The translations under genes and the position numbers were made by a program. From NCBI RefSeq assembly GCF_001969815.1, contig NZ_MRBK01000004.1:310001-374000 (forward strand): a stretch of DNA of 64,000 nucleotides, in the 5' to 3' direction. This document shows positions 17,170 through 26,498 of the stretch, in pieces (positions within the stretch are counted from its first letter, which is position 1; every line of letters starts with the position of its first letter). Below the pieces are notes generated by a model. It made no database searches. It had not been told where the DNA came from and saw only the letters and a program-made list of their open reading frames with translations. The DNA comes from Bacillus swezeyi. Lineage in GTDB: Bacteria; Bacillota; Bacilli; Bacillales; Bacillaceae.

Positions 17170-18393
17170 TTAACCGAACGACAGCTTACCCGAAAAGAAA
17201 TTTTTGGCGCCATTCACAAGGGAGCCGGCAGTTTCCTTAGCCTTTTGAAACCCTTTCCCTACTGTTTCTGCGCCTTTTCGAATGCCTTCATTCACATTGT
17301 CGATGCCTTGATTAAAGGCTTGAACGCCTTTACCAGCCAGCTCAAACCCTTTCTTTGCCTTGTCGAGTCCAGCTTGAATTGGATTTTTCAGCAATAAAGC
17401 TGTCTTCTCAGCAATGCCCGCTGTGAGTTTTGCAGCCTGCTCTCCCACGATTCCTCCGATAAACGATCCGGCTGCTCCTCCAACAACAGTACCGACAGGG
17501 CCGAGAGTACTGCCAAGTGCGCCTCCGATTACCGCACCGGCAACAGATCCGCCTGTAATCCAAACCGTGTTATTGACGGCGTTTCCGACTGCCTTTGCAT
17601 TTTCCCTTTTTAATACTTCGCGGTTATTGCCGTATTTGCTGTAGTTCTCTGAGATTTTCAAGCCCATTCCCACAGTCTCAGTGGCCCCTGTGATTAAAGC
17701 GGCTGTAATCGCATTTCCCTTTGCAAACTTGCCTCCGGCTTTTAATACGTCTTTAAACGCTGCTTTATTTCCCGCTTCATCGACCATTCCGGCTGCGAAA
17801 CTCTTGATTTTATTCGTGAAATCGACAGTATCCTGCGGATAAAATTTTGTGAATTTCTTATGCACTAAGTCTGCAAAAGGCAGATTTGGATTCTTAAACA
17901 GATATTTTGGACTTAACAAAATTCTCGCCGCTCTGCTGTATTTAGACTCATCGATGATTCTGGAAAGATCCATAAGCAGCTTCGTATGTTTTACTGAATA
18001 CAGGCCTGAACCGTCTTTCACAAATTTTGTGATTCCAAGTCCGTAATACTTGAATTGGGTCATCGATACGCCGGCCATCGCGGTGAGCGTACCGTAATTA
18101 TCATATAAGTTGTACAGCTTTCTTAAAATATCGTCCTGCTCCGCAAATTTATCGGCTGTTTTGCGTATGTAGCGTTCATTGGCATCAAGCTTGCCGACAA
18201 GGTCACTGCCGCTTGACCAGGCATCCCCGACGCCCGAAAAGCAATGACTGTAGCGCGGGTCACAGCCCAGGATCATCGTTGTTAATTCAAGATGGAGGTC
18301 TTTATACAACTTCTCCATATCTGTCAGCTCTTTGACAAAATCATTTGCCAAACCTTCAAGCTTGTCTGGATCAACTAAGATTTCCTTTCCCAT
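17170..18393 (-). CDS. Large T7SS-associated effector with glycine-rich membrane-insertion segment
   Basis: A 407-residue protein. Residues 1-110 form a WXG/LXG-like helical module (DPDKLEGLANDFVKELTDM, with an AWSSGSDLVGKLDANERY region). A helical middle follows. About residues 275-325 are very rich in Gly/Ala/Val (SVAGAVIGGALGSTLGPVGT and the adjacent VVGGAAGSFIGGIVGEQAAK). The tail is amphipathic with repeated Lys-Gly-Ala-Asn/Gln units. No enzyme motif is visible. Such glycine-zipper segments occur in pore-forming or membrane-traversing toxins and in pre-toxin regions. With membrane-protein neighbours as likely immunity, a membrane-targeting effector is a reasonable inference. Confidence 0.72.
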   Translation of the reverse strand: MGKEILVDPDKLEGLANDFVKELTDMEKLYKDLHLELTTMILGCDPRYSHCFSGVGDAWSSGSDLVGKLDANERYIRKTADKFAEQDDILRKLYNLYDNYGTLTAMAGVSMTQFKYYGLGITKFVKDGSGLYSVKHTKLLMDLSRIIDESKYSRAARILLSPKYLFKNPNLPFADLVHKKFTKFYPQDTVDFTNKIKSFAAGMVDEAGNKAAFKDVLKAGGKFAKGNAITAALITGATETVGMGLKISENYSKYGNNREVLKRENAKAVGNAVNNTVWITGGSVAGAVIGGALGSTLGPVGTVVGGAAGSFIGGIVGEQAAKLTAGIAEKTALLLKNPIQAGLDKAKKGFELAGKGVQAFNQGIDNVNEGIRKGAETVGKGFQKAKETAGSLVNGAKNFFSGKLSFG

Positions 18394-18414
18394 TCCGCTG
18401 CTCCTCTCTGCTGA

Positions 18415-18717
18415 TTATTTCAATTTCTCTCTCTTTTTTCTTTCAAGCTCTTCCATTCTCATGATTTCTGCCTTCGTCTGCTCGATTTTTGCGGCGGCTG
18501 TCATTAATTCGCTGCTGATTTCGATTAAATCCGCTTCCAATTGTTGATAAGCAGCTGATGTCTGGTCAAAATCACTGTCAAACTGCTCCCGGGTCTTCCC
18601 TTTCCATGAAGCGGAATTCGCAGACATCCGGGTCTTTAGATGCAGCTCTGATTTTTTCACTTCATCAGCGGCTGATTTATATTGTTCCGCCAGTGCGATT
18701 ACCCTGCTTGAATCCAA
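18415..18717 (-). CDS. WXG100-like small helical secretion partner (DUF5344/YwqI-like)
   Basis: A 100-residue helical-hairpin protein with the turn SWKGKTREQFDSDF at about residues 37-50, close to the WxG consensus, and a charged C-terminus (ERKKREKLK). First gene of the minus-strand operon 18717-15234, 21 bases before the large effector. Small proteins of this type pair with LXG/WXG effectors for type VII export. The secretion machinery itself (yukDE, yueB) is not in this window. Confidence 0.8.
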   Translation of the reverse strand: MDSSRVIALAEQYKSAADEVKKSELHLKTRMSANSASWKGKTREQFDSDFDQTSAAYQQLEADLIEISSELMTAAAKIEQTKAEIMRMEELERKKREKLK

Positions 18718-18970
18718 CTATTTTCACTCCTTAAAAACAGGTCTTTTCGTTTAATTATAATCAAAATAACCGTTTGCCAAATCGTACTAAAGTATTATTT
18801 AGCTCCCTTTCATCTTAAATTTTGCTTAAAAATGCAATGTATGGAATAACCCTTTGGCAGGGAAGGCTAAAAGGCCATTTCAAAGCAGTGATTCACGGAC
18901 ATGAAAACAACTAGAAATAGACCAAAAGACCTTTATATTAGGTAAATGACATCACAGAATGCAAAAAAAA

Positions 18971-18994
18971 GGCTGCCGGTATCCTCCGGCAGCC
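18971..18994 (-). terminator. Terminator of yxkD
   Basis: GGCTGCCGG / CCGGCAGCC stem followed by eight T on the minus strand. Confidence 0.85.
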
Positions 18995-19000
18995 CTTTCC

Positions 19001-19837
19001 TTATTTCGAGATATCTACAAACCCTTCACCAAATACATCCCTGACATCATGGATAATGACAAATGCTTTTTTATCTGTACTTTTAATAATTTTTTTCAGC
19101 ATGGACAGCTCTTGTTTATTGATCACGATATATAAGATCTCTTTGGAATTGCCTGTATAATGGCCCCGCCCTGATAGTATCGTGACGCCGCGGTCCATCA
19201 GCGTGTTGACTTGCGCTGCGATTTCGTGTTTATGCTCGGAAATAATCGTGATCGCTTTTTTCGTGTTGAGGCCTTCAATAATGAAGTCCATGACCTTTGT
19301 GGCGATGTAGAGCATGACGATCGTAAACATCAATTTTTCCGCTCCGATGATAAAGTAGGAACTGAATACGACAACCAAATCAATCATCAATAAAGCGTAG
19401 CTGATATTCCAGTCAAAATATTTATTGGCGATTCTCGCCAGAATCGCAGACCCGGCGGTGGTTCCGCCGACACGGATAATCATGCCGATACCGACTCCGG
19501 CAAACATCCCGGCAAAAATCGTGCTGATGATCACTTCATCAGCCGGAATCACCCAATCCTCCGTGACATGCAGAAAGAATGAATTGGCGACAACCGCAAT
19601 GATTGTGTAAACCGTCGTTTTTTTATCTAAAAACCGATATCCGATCATGAGGAGAATCCCGTTCAACACAAAGTTGGTGATGCCTGGAGACCATTGAAAA
19701 ACGTAATATAAAATCAGCGTGATCCCCGTGACGCCGCCTTCTCCCAAATCGTTCGGAATAGCAAACAGATTCACGGCCAGCGCAAAGAAAAATGCGCCTA
19801 TCATAATCATAACCATATCAATTGCTTTCTTTTTCAT
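19001..19837 (-). CDS. yxkD: YitT-family membrane protein YxkD
   Basis: A 278-residue protein with five to six TM helices in the first 190 residues. A cytoplasmic DUF2179 domain follows (about 195-278; ITIISEHKHEIAAQVN, then RGVTILSGRGHYTG). The YitT/DUF2179 family is widespread in Firmicutes; its substrate is unknown. The upstream leader is a ykcC-type guanidine-I riboswitch, and B. subtilis yxkD is one of the two genes where that motif was first described, which supports the name. Control by guanidine suggests a role in guanidine or related-compound homeostasis. Confidence 0.88.
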   Translation of the reverse strand: MKKKAIDMVMIMIGAFFFALAVNLFAIPNDLGEGGVTGITLILYYVFQWSPGITNFVLNGILLMIGYRFLDKKTTVYTIIAVVANSFFLHVTEDWVIPADEVIISTIFAGMFAGVGIGMIIRVGGTTAGSAILARIANKYFDWNISYALLMIDLVVVFSSYFIIGAEKLMFTIVMLYIATKVMDFIIEGLNTKKAITIISEHKHEIAAQVNTLMDRGVTILSGRGHYTGNSKEILYIVINKQELSMLKKIIKSTDKKAFVIIHDVRDVFGEGFVDISK

Positions 19838-19890
19838 AACTGCAGCTCCTTCCTATATCTAAAAGTAATTTCCTATTTAAAAAGCAAAAA

Positions 19891-19936
19891 AGCCCCGGAG
19901 AAGGCTCTTTTGATCAAGAGCCAAAACTCCAGGGCT
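19891..19936 (-). terminator. Riboswitch-controlled terminator ahead of yxkD
   Basis: Minus strand: AGCCCTGGAG pairs with CTCCGGGGCT around an inner GGCTCTT / AAGAGCC hairpin, followed by TTTTTT. The 5' arm overlaps the 3' edge of the aptamer (GGGATAAAAGCCC), so ligand binding would compete with terminator formation. Confidence 0.85.
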
Positions 19937-20022
19937 TTTATCCCTCCGTGTCATAACGAGTTCTCGTTATGTGTTTTCTCTCGGACCAGACCAAATGCGG
20001 AGCACCTGCGGAACCCTAGAAA
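19927..20022 (-). promoter_or_regulatory. ykcC-type guanidine-I riboswitch upstream of yxkD
   Basis: On the minus strand the conserved blocks occur in order: CTAGGGTTCCG (20009-20019), GGTCTGGTCCGAGAG, the ACAC...GTTATGACACGGAGGG stem, and GATAAAAGCCC. This matches the ykcC RNA consensus; the guanidine class (subtype 1) is expected in front of yxkD. Known mechanism: ligand stabilises the aptamer and prevents the downstream terminator, turning the gene on. The ppGpp and PRPP subtypes share the scaffold and need base-level comparison to exclude. Confidence 0.85.
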
Positions 20023-20063
20023 ACCACTTTTTCTCTCATTTTATCAATTTGTCATCTTCAAGC

Positions 20064-20092
20064 ATTATAAGTGAATTTCTGGTGTCTATCAA
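20064..20092 (-). promoter_or_regulatory. SigA promoter of the yxkD leader
   Basis: Minus strand TTGATA, exactly 17 bases, TATAAT. It places the transcript start about 35 bases before the riboswitch. Confidence 0.75.
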
Positions 20093-20203
20093 GCCTTTTT
20101 TCCAGCCTAAAATATTTGGTTTTTTGTAAAATAGCTTCCATGTCAAAACAAAAAAACATCTTATAATAGTAGATATACGTCCTTGCCGAAGGGAGGCGCC
20201 CTG

Positions 20204-20644
20204 ATGAATAAACAGAAACGGCAATGGCTCATTAAACAAACCATTCTCGAACATCCGGTAGAAACCCAGGAGCAATTGGCAGCTCTGCTGCAAAGCCGCG
20301 GCATAATGGCTTCCCAATCTACCATTTCCCGGGATATTAAAGAGATGTATCTTGTCAAACAGCTTAATGAAGCCGGAAAACTCGTCTATGCCACGAATAC
20401 TTCTTTATCAATCAACCCTTCCAAAGTTCTGAAAGACAAAATTTCAGAAGTTGTCTTGCAGGTGAACCAGGCGGAAAACTTAATCATTATTAAGACGATG
20501 CCCGGAAATGCCCATGCCATCGGAGTCCTTCTTGATAAACTGGGACGACCGGAGATGCTGGGCTGTATATGCGGGAATGATACTTGTCTTGTGATTTCTC
20601 AATCACCAGAGACCGCCCAATCATTTTGTGAACATTTATGCTGA
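20204..20644 (+). CDS. argR: ArgR-family arginine regulator of the arc operon
   Basis: 146 residues from ATG 20204, seven bases after GGGAGG; an upstream in-frame ATG lacks a site. The N-terminal winged helix shows TQEQLAALL and SQSTISRDIKEMYLVK. The C-terminal hexamerisation/arginine-binding domain has the family signature GCICGNDTCLVI. In B. licheniformis an ArgR-like protein directly ahead of arcA activates arginine catabolism in response to arginine. It is divergent from yxkD and followed by its own terminator. Confidence 0.92.
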   Translation: MNKQKRQWLIKQTILEHPVETQEQLAALLQSRGIMASQSTISRDIKEMYLVKQLNEAGKLVYATNTSLSINPSKVLKDKISEVVLQVNQAENLIIIKTMPGNAHAIGVLLDKLGRPEMLGCICGNDTCLVISQSPETAQSFCEHLC

Positions 20645-20645
20645 T

Positions 20646-20669
20646 AGCTGATCCCCATTTGGATCAGCT
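20646..20669 (+). terminator. Terminator of argR
   Basis: AGCTGATCC / GGATCAGCT nine-base stem followed by CTTTTTATTTT. Confidence 0.85.
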
Positions 20670-20825
20670 CTTTTTATTTTGGAAGATATGATCCTACAAA
20701 AATTTTTTTTAAAAAAATCCTCAAAAAAATATACACGTTTTATACGATGTTTACTTTGCCCTGACAAGGACTCCATGTCATTTTGTCATATTTATTCACT
20801 TTTGTTTTTGCTACATCAAAAAACT

Positions 20826-20841
20826 TGTGAAATAGATCACA
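20826..20841 (+). promoter_or_regulatory. Crp/Fnr-type box (ArcR or Fnr site) upstream of arcA
   Basis: TGTGA-N6-TCACA, a perfect match to the Fnr/CRP consensus, 83 bases before the arcA start. In B. licheniformis anaerobic arc induction needs the Crp/Fnr-type protein ArcR, encoded at the end of this operon. I could not find a strong -10 at the expected distance. Confidence 0.75.
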
Positions 20842-20923
20842 TTTTTGTTGTTATCGCTTTCACATCGCAGCCCGCCTCGCTGTTTTAAGCTGTAAATGTA
20901 ATAAAAACAGATTAGGAGGCGGG

Positions 20924-22165
20924 ATGATCATGACAGCACCGATTCACATTTACTCAGAAATCGGCCATTTGAAAACAGTCATGCTGAAGAGGCCCGGGCG
21001 AGAATTGGAAAATCTCACACCCGATTACCTGGAGAGGCTTCTCTTTGACGATATTCCTTTTTTACCGGCCGTTCAAAACGAACATGACCAATTTGCAGAT
21101 ACCCTAAAAAAGCAAGGAGTGGAAGTGCTTTATTTAGAGAAGCTGGCTGCTGAAGCTTTAGGTGACACTTCAGTCCGCGAACAATTTGTCAGCGAGCTTT
21201 TATCTGAAAGCAAAGCAGATATAAACGGAGCTTATCACAGACTAAAGGAATACTTGCTCTCCTTTGAAGCCGAGTCAATGGTCGAACATGTGATGAGCGG
21301 AGTCCGAAAAAACGAAATCGAGCTGGGGCTGCGCTCTCACCTGCACGAGCTGATGGAAGACCACTATCCATTTTATCTCGACCCGATGCCGAACCTTTAT
21401 TTTACAAGAGACCCGGCAGCCGCGATCGGCAGCGGGCTGACCATCAATAAAATGAAAGAGCCGGCACGCCGGAGAGAGTCCCTGTTTATGCGCTACATCA
21501 TAGAACACCACCCGCGGTTTAAAGAACATGACATTCCGGTCTGGCTTGACCGCGACTTCAAATTCAATATCGAGGGCGGAGATGAGCTTGTGCTAAATGA
21601 TGAAACGGTTGCGATCGGTGTTTCAGAACGCTCCACCGCACAGGCAATCGAACGTCTTGTCCGCAATTTGTTTAAACGCCAGGACCGGATTCGCCGGGTG
21701 CTTGCTGTCGAAATACCGAAGACCAGGGCCTTTATGCATTTAGATACCGTCTTTACGATGGTTGACCGCGACCAATTCACGATCCATCCCGCCATCCAGG
21801 GTCCGGAAGGCGATATGCGAATCTTCATTCTTGAGCGGGGAAAAACGGAAGAAGACGTTCAAATTACAGAAGAGCACAATCTGCTGGAAGTGCTGAAGAA
21901 AACGCTCGGCCTTTCAGATGTGAACCTGATTTTCTGCGGAGGCGGAGATGAAATCGCTTCAGCCCGCGAGCAATGGAATGACGGATCAAACACGCTCGCC
22001 ATCGCCCCCGGTGTTGTGGTCACTTATGATCGAAACTACATTTCCAATGCCTGCTTGAGAGAACAGGGCATTAAAGTCATTGAAATCCCGAGCGGAGAGC
22101 TTTCAAGAGGCCGAGGCGGTCCGCGCTGTATGAGCATGCCGCTGTACCGCGACGATGTAAAATAG
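20924..22165 (+). CDS. arcA: Arginine deiminase
   Basis: A 413-residue cytosolic enzyme: L-arginine + H2O to citrulline + NH3, first step of the ADI pathway. Visible motifs are VMLKRPGRE at the N-terminus, the NLYFTRDP block, [11 protein letters not shown], and the catalytic cysteine in [10 protein letters not shown] at the C-terminus. An AGGAGG site precedes two closely spaced ATGs; the first is kept. Expected to be induced by arginine under oxygen limitation through ArgR and ArcR. Head of arcABDC, 29 bases from arcB. Confidence 0.97.
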   Translation: MIMTAPIHIYSEIGHLKTVMLKRPGRELENLTPDYLERLLFDDIPFLPAVQNEHDQFADTLKKQGVEVLYLEKLAAEALGDTSVREQFVSELLSESKADINGAYHRLKEYLLSFEAESMVEHVMSGVRKNEIELGLRSHLHELMEDHYPFYLDPMPNLYFTRDPAAAIGSGLTINKMKEPARRRESLFMRYIIEHHPRFKEHDIPVWLDRDFKFNIEGGDELVLNDETVAIGVSERSTAQAIERLVRNLFKRQDRIRRVLAVEIPKTRAFMHLDTVFTMVDRDQFTIHPAIQGPEGDMRIFILERGKTEEDVQITEEHNLLEVLKKTLGLSDVNLIFCGGGDEIASAREQWNDGSNTLAIAPGVVVTYDRNYISNACLREQGIKVIEIPSGELSRGRGGPRCMSMPLYRDDVK

Positions 22166-22194
22166 CGAATTCAGAAGAAAAAGGAGAGAGAAAA

Positions 22195-23202
22195 ATGGCA
22201 AAAACAATTGACTTAAAAGGAAGAAGCTACTTAGCTGAAAAAGACTTTTCTGAAGAAGAAATCCTTTATTTGCTCGACCTTGCCCAACAGTTAAAAGATC
22301 AAAAGGCACAAGGGGTCAGACATCGCCATTTGGAAGGCAAAAACATCGCTTTATTATTTGAAAAACCGTCAACAAGAACGCGATGCGCTTTCACGACTGC
22401 TTGCATCGACCTCGGTGCACATCCTGAATACCTCGGCAAAGACGATATTCAGCTCGGTAAAAAAGAATCGATTGAGGATACGGCTAAAGTGCTTGGCAGG
22501 ATGTTTGACGGCATCGAATTCCGCGGTTTTGAACATGAAAAAGTCGTATCTCTGGCCGAGCATTCAGGCGTACCGGTATGGAACGGTTTAACGGATTTAT
22601 GGCATCCGACACAAATGCTGGCCGACTTTATGACAGTAAAAGAACACACCGGGCGCGTGAAGGGCGTGAAGCTCACTTATATCGGCGATGGACGGAACAA
22701 TGTCGCCAACAGTCTGCTCATCGGCGGAGCCAAAGTCGGAATGGATGTGAGAATATGCTCGCCTGAAGACCTTTTCCCTGACCAGGACATCGTCAAAATG
22801 GCGGAAACTTTCGCTGAAGAATCCGGAGGAAGCATCACTGTAACAAGCGATATAGACAAAGCCGCGTCCGGAGCCGATGTGCTGTATACAGATGTCTGGG
22901 TCTCTATGGGGGAAGAAGATAAATTCGCTGAAAGAATCAAATTGCTGAAGCCCTATCAAGTGAACATGGAGCTTGTGAAGAAAACAGGCAATGAAAATGT
23001 CATCTTTCTGCACTGTCTGCCCGCCTTTCATGATCTTCATACAAAATACGGACAAAACGTGTATGAACAGCATGGCATCAAAGAAATGGAAGTGACGGAT
23101 GAAGTGTTCCGCAGCAAACATTCTAAAGTATTCGATGAAGCAGAAAACCGGATGCACACAATCAAAGCTGTCATGGCGGCGACACTCGGCGATCTTGACT
23201 GA
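22195..23202 (+). CDS. arcB: Ornithine carbamoyltransferase, catabolic
   Basis: 335 residues. Catalyses phosphorolysis of citrulline to ornithine and carbamoyl phosphate in the ADI pathway. Carbamoyl-phosphate site [17 protein letters not shown] segment, and the ornithine-binding HCLPAFHD signature near residue 270. Good AAGGAGAG site. Position between arcA and arcD, rather than among biosynthetic genes, supports the catabolic assignment. Confidence 0.96.
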   Translation: MAKTIDLKGRSYLAEKDFSEEEILYLLDLAQQLKDQKAQGVRHRHLEGKNIALLFEKPSTRTRCAFTTACIDLGAHPEYLGKDDIQLGKKESIEDTAKVLGRMFDGIEFRGFEHEKVVSLAEHSGVPVWNGLTDLWHPTQMLADFMTVKEHTGRVKGVKLTYIGDGRNNVANSLLIGGAKVGMDVRICSPEDLFPDQDIVKMAETFAEESGGSITVTSDIDKAASGADVLYTDVWVSMGEEDKFAERIKLLKPYQVNMELVKKTGNENVIFLHCLPAFHDLHTKYGQNVYEQHGIKEMEVTDEVFRSKHSKVFDEAENRMHTIKAVMAATLGDLD

Positions 23203-23255
23203 CAGGAAAAGGGTGCAATTCCCTTTTCCATCCTATACCGAATGAGGTGACAAAA

Positions 23256-24662
23256 ATGGCGGAAGAAAAAAAACTGGGGCTGTTTGCGCTCATTGCGCTT
23301 GTCATCGGGTCAATGATCGGCGGCGGAGCCTTCAACCTGGCAAGCGACATGGCTTCAGGAGCCGGAGCAGGCGCGATTTTAATCGGCTGGGTCATCACCG
23401 GAGTCGGCATGATCGCGTTGGCCTTCTCTTTCCAAAATCTGACGACGAAAAGACCTGATTTAGACGGCGGTATTTTTACTTATGCCAGGGAAGGGTTCGG
23501 CCATTTCATGGGATTCAACAGCGGCTGGGGTTACTGGTTCGCAGCCCTGCTCGGAAATGTGGCATATGGGACGCTGCTGTTCAGTGCAGTCGGGTATTTT
23601 ATCCCCGCGTTTGGAAACGGCCAAAATATCGCATCGATTATCGGTGCAAGCGTGATTTTATGGAGCGTACACTTTTTGATTCTGCGCGGTATTCAGTCTG
23701 CTGCCATGATTAATTTGATTACAACCATTTCAAAACTGGTGCCGATTTTTGCTTTCATCGTCGCCGTCATCTTTGTTTTTCATCTTGATTTATTTACGGC
23801 CGACTTTTGGGGAAAAGGACTGTCGCTAGGCTCGATCGGAGCCCAAGTGAAGAGCACGATGCTTGTCACCGTTTGGGTGTTCACAGGTATTGAAGGGGCC
23901 GTTCTTTTTTCAAGCCGGGCCAAGAAATCAAGCGATGTCGGCAAAGCGACCGTTATTGGACTGATCAGTGTGCTGGTGATTTATGTGATGATCACCATGC
24001 TGTCGCTCGGCGCCATGAATCAACAAGACTTAGCCGGCCTTCCCAATCCTTCAATGGCTTCCATTATGGAGCATATCGTCGGCAAATGGGGTGCTGTACT
24101 GATTAACTTAGGTCTGATTATTTCAGTAATAGGCGCCTGGCTGGCCTGGACGCTATTTGCCGGAGAGCTGCCGCTGATTGCCGCACGGGAAGGCGTTTTT
24201 CCGAAGTGGTTCGGCAAAGAAAATAAAAACGGTGCTCCATCAAATGCGCTGACATTGACAAACGCTATCATCCAGCTGTTTCTGCTGACTTTTCTCATTT
24301 CGGATACAGCATACCAATTCGCTTTTTCCTTAGCATCTTCGGCAATCTTAATCCCGTATTTATTTTCCGGGTTTTATCAGCTCAAATACAGCTGGCTTCA
24401 CAAGGAGCCGGATCGGATCAAAAACATCACGATAGGGGTGATCGCAAGCATTTACGGCATCTGGCTCGTCTATGCGGCAGGCCTTGACTATCTGCTGTTG
24501 ACGATGATTTTATACGCCCCCGGCATCTTGGTATTCCGATCAGTTCGCAAAGAAAAAGAAGGACCCGCTTTCAATAAGGCTGAGCTTGTCATTGCCGTCA
24601 TCATCTTAATATTGGCTATTATTGCCATCGTGAAATTAATGGCGGGAAGCATTTCAATTTAA
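23256..24662 (+). CDS. arcD: Arginine:ornithine antiporter
   Basis: About 468 residues from ATG 23256, behind GAGGTGAC (a GTG three codons earlier overlaps that site). Twelve predicted TM helices of the APC superfamily, with the first-helix motif GSMIGGGAFNL typical of basic amino-acid antiporters. Exchanges extracellular arginine for the ornithine produced inside, making the pathway energetically favourable. Lies 53 bases after arcB and 18 before arcC. Confidence 0.95.
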   Translation: MAEEKKLGLFALIALVIGSMIGGGAFNLASDMASGAGAGAILIGWVITGVGMIALAFSFQNLTTKRPDLDGGIFTYAREGFGHFMGFNSGWGYWFAALLGNVAYGTLLFSAVGYFIPAFGNGQNIASIIGASVILWSVHFLILRGIQSAAMINLITTISKLVPIFAFIVAVIFVFHLDLFTADFWGKGLSLGSIGAQVKSTMLVTVWVFTGIEGAVLFSSRAKKSSDVGKATVIGLISVLVIYVMITMLSLGAMNQQDLAGLPNPSMASIMEHIVGKWGAVLINLGLIISVIGAWLAWTLFAGELPLIAAREGVFPKWFGKENKNGAPSNALTLTNAIIQLFLLTFLISDTAYQFAFSLASSAILIPYLFSGFYQLKYSWLHKEPDRIKNITIGVIASIYGIWLVYAAGLDYLLLTMILYAPGILVFRSVRKEKEGPAFNKAELVIAVIILILAIIAIVKLMAGSISI

Positions 24663-24680
24663 CAAACAGAGGTGTCTTAA

Positions 24681-25634
24681 ATGAAAAAAAGAAAAATTGT
24701 CGTCGCGCTTGGCGGTAATGCTATTCAAACAGGAGATGACGCCAGCGCAGAAGCGCAGAAACGGGCATTGGAAGAAACGGCCGTGTATCTGGCAGATATG
24801 ATTGACAGCGGAGCTGAATTGATCATCACACACGGAAACGGTCCGCAAGTCGGCAATCTGATGATTCAGCAAAAGCAGGCGGACTCTCCAAAAACACCTG
24901 CCATGCCGCTTGAAACGTGTGTATCGATGACACAAGGAATGATCGGCTGCTGGCTGCAAAACGCCCTTGATCAAGCGCTGCAAGCCAAAGGAAAGAACGG
25001 GCATGCGGCGACCGTGATTACTCGCGTCGCCGTGCGCAGCGATGATGAGGCCTTTCGCAATCCGACAAAACCGATCGGACCGTTTTACAGCGAAGAAGAA
25101 GCAAAAGAACTGATGAACAGCCGGAACGGCGACCTCGTTTTTAAAGAAGACGCCGGAAGAGGCTGGCGCCGCGTTGTGCCTTCACCGGCTCCTGTATCCA
25201 TTCTTGAGTACGATGTCATCAATGATTTAGTGGAACAAGGCCATGTTGTCATCGCGGCCGGAGGAGGCGGCGTTCCCGTCATCGAAAAGAACCACGCGAT
25301 TTGCGGTATCGACGCCGTCATCGACAAAGATTTTGCCGCCTGTAAATTGGCAGAGCTCGTTCATGCAGACGAACTGGTCATTTTAACAGGCGTCGATCAT
25401 GTTGCCGTTGATTATTTAAAACCGACAGAACGGACGCTTAAACATGTGACAACTGAAGAGCTGAAGGGCTATATCAAAGAAAAACAGTTTGCAGAGGGAA
25501 GCATGCTGCCAAAGGTGAAAGCAGCCATTCAGTTTGCCGAAGCCAAAAAAGGAAACAAAACAGTGATTACCTCCCTGAAGCTGGCCAAGGAAGCTCTCAA
25601 AGGCAATGCCGGCACCATTGTCGAACAAGCTTAA
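24681..25634 (+). CDS. arcC: Carbamate kinase
   Basis: 317 residues of the amino-acid kinase fold: ALGGNAIQ near the N-terminus, [11 protein letters not shown], the [12 protein letters not shown] loop and the [13 protein letters not shown] segment. Transfers the phosphoryl group of carbamoyl phosphate to ADP, giving ATP, NH3 and CO2; the energy-yielding step of the pathway. Last of arcABDC, followed by a hairpin. Confidence 0.96.
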   Translation: MKKRKIVVALGGNAIQTGDDASAEAQKRALEETAVYLADMIDSGAELIITHGNGPQVGNLMIQQKQADSPKTPAMPLETCVSMTQGMIGCWLQNALDQALQAKGKNGHAATVITRVAVRSDDEAFRNPTKPIGPFYSEEEAKELMNSRNGDLVFKEDAGRGWRRVVPSPAPVSILEYDVINDLVEQGHVVIAAGGGGVPVIEKNHAICGIDAVIDKDFAACKLAELVHADELVILTGVDHVAVDYLKPTERTLKHVTTEELKGYIKEKQFAEGSMLPKVKAAIQFAEAKKGNKTVITSLKLAKEALKGNAGTIVEQA

Positions 25635-25639
25635 GCTCC

Positions 25640-25670
25640 AAAGGAAGGGCCTTTCAAGGGTTCTTCCTTT
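25640..25670 (+). terminator. Hairpin between arcC and arcR
   Basis: AAAGGAAG / CTTCCTTT outer stem with an inner CCTTT / AAGGG pairing, followed by TTGCC. Probably partial, allowing some read-through into arcR. Confidence 0.6.
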
Positions 25671-25747
25671 TGCCAATCGTCAAAAACAGGTAAAATTTAA
25701 AGTATATAACCTTAGTTCATAAGAAAATGATAAGGGTGGTCGTTAAT

Positions 25748-26425
25748 ATGCAGAACAAAGACATCGTACATCAACTGAAAAGGTTTTCCCTATTCGCTTC
25801 CCTGAGTAAAAAAGAGCTGGAAAACATCAAGCAGTTTATCTATTGGCGGACTTACCACAAAGGCCAGATTTTATTTATGGAAGAAGACCCCCGGGAACGA
25901 ATGTATCTCCTTCTCGACGGCTTTATTAAACTCGAAAAATCCAATGAAACAGGATCCATGTTTTATACCGACTACGTACGTCCTCATACACTCTTTCCAT
26001 TTGGCGGCCTGTTTCGCGATGAACACTATCATTATGCCGCTGAAGCCTTGACAGATATTGAACTCTACTATATTCCCATGAACATTTTCGAAGATCTTGT
26101 AAGGGAAAATAAAAAACTTCTCTTTGATGTTCTCAATCAATTATCCGATATCCTTGCCCTTCACGAAGAAAGGCTCAAACGAATCACACTCTCCCATGCG
26201 CATGACCGGGTGACGCAAGCCATCTATTATTTGACCGAAAGCCTCGGCCAGAAAGAAAGGAATTCAACCGTGATCAGCTGTCCGATTACCGCCGCAGAAA
26301 TCGCCAAAATCTCCGGCACCTCCCGCGAAACCGTAAGCGCTGTCCTGAAAAAACTCCGCTGTGAAGGGATTATCAGCCAGATGAACAAACAGATTATGAT
26401 CAATCGCCCCGAGTATTTTGCGTAA
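25748..26425 (+). CDS. arcR: Crp/Fnr-family activator of the arc operon
   Basis: About 225 residues from ATG 25748, after AAGGGTGGT; the frame extends seven codons upstream without a site. N-terminal cyclic-nucleotide-binding beta roll (residues 15-120), C-terminal Crp-type winged helix with ISGTSRETVSAVLKKL. No cluster of cysteines for an Fnr iron-sulfur centre. In B. licheniformis ArcR at this position binds a Crp-type box ahead of arcA and is required for anaerobic induction. It marks the end of the conserved locus, followed by the lanthipeptide cluster. Confidence 0.9.
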   Translation: MQNKDIVHQLKRFSLFASLSKKELENIKQFIYWRTYHKGQILFMEEDPRERMYLLLDGFIKLEKSNETGSMFYTDYVRPHTLFPFGGLFRDEHYHYAAEALTDIELYYIPMNIFEDLVRENKKLLFDVLNQLSDILALHEERLKRITLSHAHDRVTQAIYYLTESLGQKERNSTVISCPITAAEIAKISGTSRETVSAVLKKLRCEGIISQMNKQIMINRPEYFA

Positions 26426-26458
26426 CATTGAACAAAAAGAAACCATACTTCTCTGCAT

Positions 26459-26498
26459 ATGACATCATCCCGTTTTTTTCGGGATGAATTCATGTCAT
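26459..26498. terminator. Bidirectional terminator at the arcR / mrsT junction
   Basis: CATCCCG / CGGGATG stem around seven T, within an outer ATGACAT / ATGTCAT pair. It serves converging arcR and mrsT and overlaps the mrsT stop. It marks the left border of the lanthipeptide cluster. Confidence 0.7.
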
